A DNA stretch of 64,000 bases from Prochlorococcus marinus CUG1433 (lineage in GTDB: Bacteria; Cyanobacteriota; Cyanobacteriia; PCC-6307; Cyanobiaceae). Both the position numbers and the translations under genes were made by a program. Positions within the stretch are counted from its first letter, which is position 1. The number at the start of each line of letters is the position of its first letter. Positions 59,709 through 64,000 of the stretch are shown here, piece after piece. Location of the stretch: the NCBI GenBank assembly GCA_017644425.1, contig JAEPLN010000001.1:1178001-1242000 (forward strand), read 5' to 3'. Below the pieces are notes generated by a model. That model was not told the origin of the DNA. It saw nothing but the letters and a program-made list of their open reading frames with translations, and did not search any database.

Positions 59709-59754
59709 AAAAAAAGAGGGGTTTATTCCTCTAAGTTTAGATTGACTTTCAATC
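59709..59754 (-). terminator. terminator with GATTGACAGTCGATC-like box (copy 3)
   Basis: Minus strand: GATTGAAAGTCAATC (59754-59740), hairpin AGAGG/CCTCT and T7. The box is a perfect palindrome here. A further GC-rich inverted repeat (AAGGGGCC ... CCCCTCTT) lies at about 59828-59856. Confidence 0.65.
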
Positions 59755-59942
59755 ACTGTCTAATTTAGTTTCTAAGAAAGGATTATTTCTAATTTAGAAC
59801 TAGTTTCAATTAAAAAATATCTAGTGGAAGAAGGGGCCAAAAATCGACCCCTCTTGGTGAAACTCTTCCAAAGAAACACCATTAAAATTTTACTCTGAAA
59901 GATGCAAATTTAAACAAATTAACTAAATCAAGATTAGAAAAT

Positions 59943-60152
59943 TTAAGAGGCTTTCTTAAAAGGGTTCATATTCTTAAAAAATTTATTACTTTTTGGAGCA
60001 CTCATTTTTCTATACCTTTGATTTATCTCCAGGATGTATTTCCTGGCTCTTTTATCACTTTCGATTTTCTGTTTCTTAAGCCGTAAAGCCCTTAAATCCT
60101 CTATTGACAAGAGGCCATCATCTTCGTTGTCATTCAAGTGATCTAATCGCAT
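59943..60152 (-). CDS. small charged protein (69 aa)
   Basis: MRLDHLNDNEDDGLLSIEDL, then a basic helical middle (LRLKKQKIESDKRARKYIL) and basic end (FKNMNPFKKAS). Acidic-to-basic polarity suggests nucleic acid or protein binding; no family recognised. Confidence 0.6.
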   Translation of the reverse strand: MRLDHLNDNEDDGLLSIEDLRALRLKKQKIESDKRARKYILEINQRYRKMSAPKSNKFFKNMNPFKKAS

Positions 60153-60311
60153 TAGTTTAAGAAATTAAATATCTACTTTAAGTGCAAGATTAACAACCTC
60201 ATCATTATTTGCAATAGAGATAATTAATTTACTTAACTAAAATAAATTTTTCAATCTACGTTATTCTATAAATTTAAATATAAAAACCTCCAAATAAAAA
60301 ACTTTTTGAAA

Positions 60312-60431
60312 TCAAGAAAAACTTTTGATTGATTTGGATGGAACTTCTATAGATACAAATGATTCGCCATAATGAGATTCAGCTGATCTTATGAGTAACC
60401 AGTAAAAAAAGTTAACTAAAGCTTTATCCAC
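60312..60431 (-). CDS. NFFYWLL family protein, paralogue C (39 aa)
   Basis: GTG start at 60431. MDKALVNFFYWLLIRSAESH then YGESFVSIEVPSKSIKSFS. Closely similar to paralogue A, same length and same unusual GTG context inside an inverted-repeat arm. Confidence 0.7.
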   Translation of the reverse strand: MDKALVNFFYWLLIRSAESHYGESFVSIEVPSKSIKSFS

Positions 60432-60597
60432 GAGGATTTAGTAACTTATTTAGATAACCTAATTATTTTTGTAATATCAATATACAAAATAAAATTATCT
60501 AGCTATCAAGACATTTATCCCATAAAAGCATAATTTATATTGATTAAGAAAAATTTGCAGTTTCAAAATTTAGGCGGTGGACTAAATCTTCATGGGG
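60426..60597 (-). promoter_or_regulatory. start-sequestering leader of paralogue C
   Basis: Arms at 60426-60442 and 60581-60597, spacer 138 bases. As RNA they keep pairing over 15 positions with one mismatch and one G-U pair. Same place relative to the GTG start as in paralogue A. Confidence 0.5.
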
Positions 60598-60835
60598 CAA
60601 TGAATTTTAGCCGTTCTATTTGTTTGGCAAAAGAAAAGTGGCACTGCTATGGAGCTTGATTACCAATTACTAAATTAGACCATAAATAAATCTTTATTGG
60701 TTAATTAGATCAAGAGTATATAAGCATATTTCATTAATAATTATTGTATAAATATGTTACGAGAGTTGAGTTATATCAATAGATTCAGTATTTTTGCTCA
60801 TTGATGGTTTCATTCTTGGAATAATATTATTGTTG

Positions 60836-60949
60836 ATGTTTAGAGGAGGTTTGATTTTGAAAAAAATAATTAAACTTTTCAAATTACTTAAAAGAAGAGT
60901 TGATATTCTCAATGCAGAGGCCGAGTTGAAATTTATATTGGAAAATTAA
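60836..60949 (+). CDS. small basic helical protein (37 aa)
   Basis: MFRGGLILKKIIKLFKLLKR then RVDILNAEAELKFILEN. A GAGGAGG sequence inside the first codons could instead be the RBS for a TTG start at 60857. Amphipathic basic helix; the next ORF starts 2 bases on. Confidence 0.5.
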   Translation: MFRGGLILKKIIKLFKLLKRRVDILNAEAELKFILEN

Positions 60950-60951
60950 AA

Positions 60952-61098
60952 ATGGGATTTCCACATTGCCCAATTTGTGTAGTACTAGCATCACTTTCGG
61001 TTTTTGTTGGATTTACTCGTGGTTATATGTTATTTATTCTTTTTAGGGAGTTCATCAGAGAAGAATTCAATTTTAAATTGAAGTTTAGTTATCATTGA
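60952..61098 (+). CDS. small membrane protein with CPIC motif (48 aa)
   Basis: MGFPHCPICVVLASLSVFVG then FTRGYMLFILFREFIREEF. CPIC near the N terminus could bind metal; one membrane helix. Follows the basic peptide by 2 bases. Confidence 0.6.
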   Translation: MGFPHCPICVVLASLSVFVGFTRGYMLFILFREFIREEFNFKLKFSYH

Positions 61099-61101
61099 TG
61101 G

Positions 61102-61130
61102 TTGACATCTAAGTATAAATACTTTATTAA
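61102..61130 (+). promoter_or_regulatory. sigma70-type promoter of riboswitch/peptide unit 2
   Basis: TTGACA at 61102-61107, 17 bases, TATTAA at 61125-61130. Same spacing as unit 1. It begins 3 bases after the stop of the preceding ORF. Confidence 0.78.
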
Positions 61131-61155
61131 TAAAGTGTAGTTAATACTACAAAAT

Positions 61156-61227
61156 CGTCCGATCTACCATTTGATAGACCGCAGTACGACTCAAGCCATA
61201 GGACGGGGACTTGAGCAGTTTCAGGAG
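61156..61227 (+). ncRNA. downstream-peptide (glutamine-II riboswitch)-like leader, copy 2
   Basis: CGTCC (61156-61160) pairs with GGACG (61201-61205); helix CTCAAG/CTTGAG (61190-61195 with 61210-61215). Compared with copy 1 the outer pair has changed from A-T to C-G, a compensatory change that supports the helix. TCTA/TAGA, CCGCAGTACGA and AGGAG are unchanged. Confidence 0.65.
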
Positions 61228-61234
61228 CTGCATC

Positions 61235-61336
61235 ATGGTAAACATGTATTTCAATGGAAAGTCATTTGTGTATTGTAAAAAACAAGAAGAAAAAGTGATA
61301 AAGCTTACTTATAGAGGAACTCGTTACTTGAAATAA
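61235..61336 (+). CDS. 33-residue riboswitch-controlled peptide, copy 2
   Basis: MVNMYFNGKSFVYCKKQEEK then VIKLTYRGTRYLK. Same length as copy 1 with the changes concentrated in the middle and at the end. RBS AGGAG upstream. Confidence 0.75.
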   Translation: MVNMYFNGKSFVYCKKQEEKVIKLTYRGTRYLK

Positions 61337-61525
61337 GATTTATATTTTTTTTTCAAAAAAGTTTGGACATTTATTGAATTTTTTACCTGAGTATTAATTG
61401 ATACCTTATAAGAAAAACTTATGTTGAAGATATTTTTTGCCTATTTAAAAAAATATATATTCGTATATTTCGTAACGAGAAATTAATTTATTAATAACTA
61501 TTTTATCAATAGATTATTAAAGGTT

Positions 61526-61582
61526 ATGCAACCGATTTCTGAAGAACTTTACAAAAAAATACTTGAGACTTCTAAAAAATGA
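61526..61582 (+). CDS. possible 18-residue peptide
   Basis: MQPISEELYKKILETSKK, with its stop overlapping the next ATG (ATGA). Too short to judge alone; the coupled arrangement recurs at 59.5 kb. Confidence 0.35.
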   Translation: MQPISEELYKKILETSKK

Positions 61583-61653
61583 GTAAGTTACTAATTGCTT
61601 TATTAGCCTTAAATATAGGAGTTAGTCTTTCAAAAGTTTTTATTTTTGTCTGA
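61579..61653 (+). CDS. possible tiny membrane peptide (24 aa)
   Basis: MSKLLIALLALNIGVSLSKV then FIFV: one hydrophobic helix, coupled to the peptide before it by a 4-base overlap. Confidence 0.4.
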   Translation: MSKLLIALLALNIGVSLSKVFIFV

Positions 61654-61799
61654 AAATTATTTAGCGAAAAAGTACTAATTATTTATTTTTGAGATAAATA
61701 TTAAATTTCACCCATTACCTATTGTTAATTAATAATTTTAATTTACATAATAAATAATAAACAAATAGTCGAGATACCTAAAAATAATAGGACCATTAA

Positions 61800-61880
61800 T
61801 TAGCGCTATTATTTTGCAAATCAAAAATAGATAAATCCGTTTTTCCTTTGGATCTTTGCATCCAATAAATTTTCTAAACT
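61800..61880 (-). pseudogene. 3'-end remnant of the SnoaL-like gene
   Basis: Minus strand reads V-stop-KIYWMQRSKGKTDLS, aligning with GIWKYSWMQRSQGTTDMT of the gene at 56560; the Trp codon is a TAG stop here. Only this part is left, in a 310-base stretch that otherwise has no gene. Confidence 0.55.
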
Positions 61881-61963
61881 TTATCTTCTACTTCAAATCT
61901 ACAAATCACAATTAGTATTATTTAAAAAAATATTTGTTAGAATATCCTAAATAATTTATTCAA

Positions 61964-62095
61964 ATGCAAACTATATTGAAATCATTTAACAAATTATTAC
62001 CTGTCGGCAAAAAGGTAAGAAAATATTTGCCTTTTTTTATTGGATTTAAATTACTTACATTTACTGGATTTCTTACTTATGTAATTAATCGCTAA
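61964..62095 (+). CDS. small basic membrane protein (43 aa)
   Basis: Hand-read ORF MQTILKSFNKLLPVGKKVRK then YLPFFIGFKLLTFTGFLTYV and INR. One or two short hydrophobic segments. No family recognised. Confidence 0.5.
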   Translation: MQTILKSFNKLLPVGKKVRKYLPFFIGFKLLTFTGFLTYVINR

Positions 62096-62169
62096 TGGTC
62101 TTGAATTTATCGGGCGAGTGATACTATTCTGAATTTTATTTATTCATATTTATTTAAATTTTGTATTTT

Positions 62170-62328
62170 TTATACCTTTGAGCGCCTTGTTCCACCAAAG
62201 GAATATTGGGGTTGTTTTGAAATGATATTCCAACATTCTTTGCAACAAAAAATCCAGTTTCTGTGAATTATTGATTTAACTCTGAAATGAATTTTATCTG
62301 ACTTATTACACAAATCACATTTTTTCAT
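62170..62328 (-). CDS. small zinc-ribbon-like protein (52 aa)
   Basis: Hand-read ORF MKKCDLCNKSDKIHFRVKSI ... WIFCCKECWNII ... GGTRRSKV. Two Cys pairs (CDLC and CKEC, with an extra Cys before the second) form a zinc-binding pattern; basic overall, so nucleic acid binding is plausible. Confidence 0.7.
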   Translation of the reverse strand: MKKCDLCNKSDKIHFRVKSIIHRNWIFCCKECWNIISKQPQYSFGGTRRSKV

Positions 62329-62410
62329 AATTTGGATTTTATTAAATAACTCTAGAATATAAAAGCTAATTTAAAATCACGGATAAGTTTTATTAATGCC
62401 ATCATAAAGA

Positions 62411-62466
62411 TGCACTCTTCATCATCTGAAGCAAAGTAGTGGTCATGATGAGTGCATTTTTATAAT
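62411..62466 (+). terminator. rho-independent terminator-like hairpin
   Basis: TGCAC-(TCT)-TCATCAT paired with ATGATGA-GTGCA, then TTTTTATAATTTTTT. The T-run favours the plus strand, but the nearest plus-strand gene ends 316 bases earlier, so it may end an unannotated RNA. Confidence 0.6.
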
Positions 62467-62628
62467 TTTTTAAACTTGATACTTTTATAATTAGAAATTT
62501 AAACTTTCGAAACTCATATAATCTAAATTCTTATTTATTTTCTATTTATCTATATCCATAGAAAATTTAAAAAGTTGCCCACGGTTAGCTAAGTAACTTT
62601 TTTATGATGATATAAATCGATTTCTTAA

Positions 62629-62772
62629 ATGAACATTTACTTATTTTGGATATTATTCTTAGCTTTATGGGGCTTAGTTCCATTAATGATTATAAAAGGC
62701 AGGACTGATGAAAAACCAAAACTAAAGACATCGCCGGAAGTTAATCCTAAAAAGAAAGGGTGGTTTAATTAA
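62629..62772 (+). CDS. small membrane protein (47 aa)
   Basis: MNIYLFWILFLALWGLVPLM then a Lys/Pro-rich tail (TDEKPKLKTSPEVNPKKKG). N-terminal helix and cytoplasmic-type basic tail. No family recognised. Confidence 0.6.
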   Translation: MNIYLFWILFLALWGLVPLMIIKGRTDEKPKLKTSPEVNPKKKGWFN

Positions 62773-62902
62773 TGGTGACTTCTATGTTGCTTATTTGAAA
62801 TTTTACCTTTAAAGAGAAAACGTTACCGATACTTTTTTTACTATCAAAAAAATATGTATTAACTTAGAAGGTAATTAGTAAATTTTAATATTAAAAAAGA
62901 TT

Positions 62903-63475
62903 ATGAAAGATGATAAATTTCTTTTTCTAATCTTTATTGGTGGAAGAGCCCCAAAAGCAAATATTGAATTACATGATGTAAGATGGGAAGTAGGTTCAAA
63001 AATAGAAGATACTTTTGATTCTTTAAGGAATAATTGGTTCGGATCCCCAAATGGATTACATATTGATAGTTATAAAAAGATTGAATGGGTAGACGGATAT
63101 AAAATAAATCTGAGAAGAATAAAAAAAGATAGTAACAAAAAGATTAATTTCAACAATAATGTAAAAAATAAAAAAAAATTATGGTTCGTTAATCTTGGAG
63201 GATACGAAAAAGACTCTATGCAAGAAAGGCATGAATTTGGTCTTGTTGTAGCTAAAAACTCACAAGATGCAAAAAAAATAGCAAAATCTAAATGGTTATT
63301 AGGGTATAGAAAAACTCATCAAGATAATCTTTCTCTTGTGGAGAAGATTTCTGATGTAGATGATTGTGAAGTTATAAAAAATTTAGATCATTGGGAAATA
63401 GATTTAAAATTAGAAGATGAATTGAATGATCAAGATAATTCTCCAGATTGGGTTGGATATATGAAATTAGATTAA
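62903..63475 (+). CDS. DUF1543 protein
   Basis: 190 residues. FIGGRAPKANIELHDVRWEV is the DUF1543 signature; two similar halves (first about 5-75, second LWFVNLGGYEKDSMQERHEF onward) fit the family's internal duplication. Function unknown. Widely spread in bacteria, so possibly backbone rather than island. Confidence 0.82.
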   Translation: MKDDKFLFLIFIGGRAPKANIELHDVRWEVGSKIEDTFDSLRNNWFGSPNGLHIDSYKKIEWVDGYKINLRRIKKDSNKKINFNNNVKNKKKLWFVNLGGYEKDSMQERHEFGLVVAKNSQDAKKIAKSKWLLGYRKTHQDNLSLVEKISDVDDCEVIKNLDHWEIDLKLEDELNDQDNSPDWVGYMKLD

Positions 63476-63523
63476 ATCACTTATTTTTAAATAAAAAATT
63501 AGAATTGTATAAGCCAAGATTAA

Positions 63524-64000
63524 TCAATCTTTAATAAGATAAAAATTATTTAAACTTTCCTTAGAGAAAAATCTCATAATAAATAATGAGATAAGAGCTG
63601 CTGAGTAGCCAGAAATATTTAGAAATGGTGGAAGTATTAATGGAAGAGCGATAATAATTTTTAATGAGGACTTTATTTTGTCATAACTAAAGATAAATAG
63701 GGGCACGTACCAAAATAAACCCATTATCCATGATATTGGATTAACTATATTAATCCAATTCATTATTGTAAAGAAGCATAAGATTGTTGAATATTTTGAG
63801 TACTTAAAGAGGCAAATGAGAGCTCCAATAGTGCCAATAATTCCGCTTAAAAATAAATTTTTAGATAGCAGGGGATTAGCAAATCCAAAAACAAAAAAGT
63901 GTGAATGAAATAAATTTCTTGCGTCGGATGTTCTTACCATCATAGAATCTTTTATGACTCCTAAATTATTTGGAAGCTCTTTCAAATCTCCAAGTGGCAT
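63524..64000 (-). CDS. polytopic membrane protein, cut by window end
   Basis: At least 158 residues of a larger frame may be present; the Met at the very edge need not be the start. Four or five hydrophobic helices (LFLSGIIGTIGALICLF, ISWIMGLFWYVPLFIF, IIIALPLILPPFLNI). Not recognised; the pattern recalls the C-terminal part of a multi-pass enzyme or transporter. Confidence 0.6.
   Translation of the reverse strand: MPLGDLKELPNNLGVIKDSMMVRTSDARNLFHSHFFVFGFANPLLSKNLFLSGIIGTIGALICLFKYSKYSTILCFFTIMNWINIVNPISWIMGLFWYVPLFIFSYDKIKSSLKIIIALPLILPPFLNISGYSAALISLFIMRFFSKESLNNFYLIKD

Noticed and set aside
52335-62772. High-light-inducible (Hli) proteins, common in such islands.
   Set aside because: None of the small membrane ORFs shows the chlorophyll-binding motif E-x-x-N-G-R-x-A-M-x-G.
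43917-64000. tRNA gene or tRNA fragment as island attachment site.
   Set aside because: No cloverleaf, anticodon arm or GGTTCRANNCC T-arm was found by reading either strand; the repeats derive from the EVE 5' region instead.

Overview
The window is A+T-rich (roughly 30 percent G+C by eye) and has cyanobacterial gene content. It carries Ycf35 and Ycf65/PSRP-3, cyanobacteria-only DUF families (2997, 3143, 3326, 1818, 2811), a split ATP synthase (atp1-B-E-F'-F-H-A-G, with atpD-atpC apart), a BioK-type biotin operon and very compact genes. Together these point to a high-light-adapted marine Prochlorococcus. This is inference from family knowledge; no search was run.

Bases 1-46,500 are a conserved backbone. 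In order: DUF2997/Ycf35/ferredoxin/aldo-keto reductase; rsmG; a J-domain membrane protein; the overlapping biotin operon bioF-bioK-bioC-bioD-bioA on the minus strand; a Ski2-like helicase; fumC and purB; tlyA; glnB (PII, with Phe at the usual Tyr51); queF; the ccs1/ccdA cytochrome c maturation pair and ftsW; the main ATP synthase operon; a 2Fe-2S ferredoxin; DUF3326; nadE/nadD/GTPase/CBS protein; pepP; PSRP-3; atpD/atpC; groESL; gpmI/secG; pyrR; an Hsp70-like protein and rpoZ. Then come an EVE-domain protein and a CobW-like GTPase followed by two degenerate metallophosphoesterases behind a Zur/Fur-like operator.

From about 46.5 kb to the end the character changes to an accessory island: low coding density, many peptides of 20-70 residues, paralogous small ORFs, pseudogene fragments, tandem repeats and dispersed repeats. 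Six copies of a segment of about 80-180 bp, related to the 5' end and upstream region of the EVE gene, lie between 43.9 and 53.9 kb and divide the DNA into blocks. Most carry a pair of direct repeats spaced exactly 11 bp apart. Two copies of a promoter, a pseudoknotted leader resembling the downstream-peptide (glutamine-II) riboswitch and a 33-residue ORF lie at 52.0 and 61.1 kb. Two of three paralogous small ORFs (39 residues) share a leader whose upstream arm is complementary to the GTG start region. Three minus-strand terminators share a GATTGACAGTCGATC-like box.

No rRNA, tRNA, CRISPR, transposase or integrase gene was recognised. Small ORFs read by hand are reported where paralogy, context or composition supports them.
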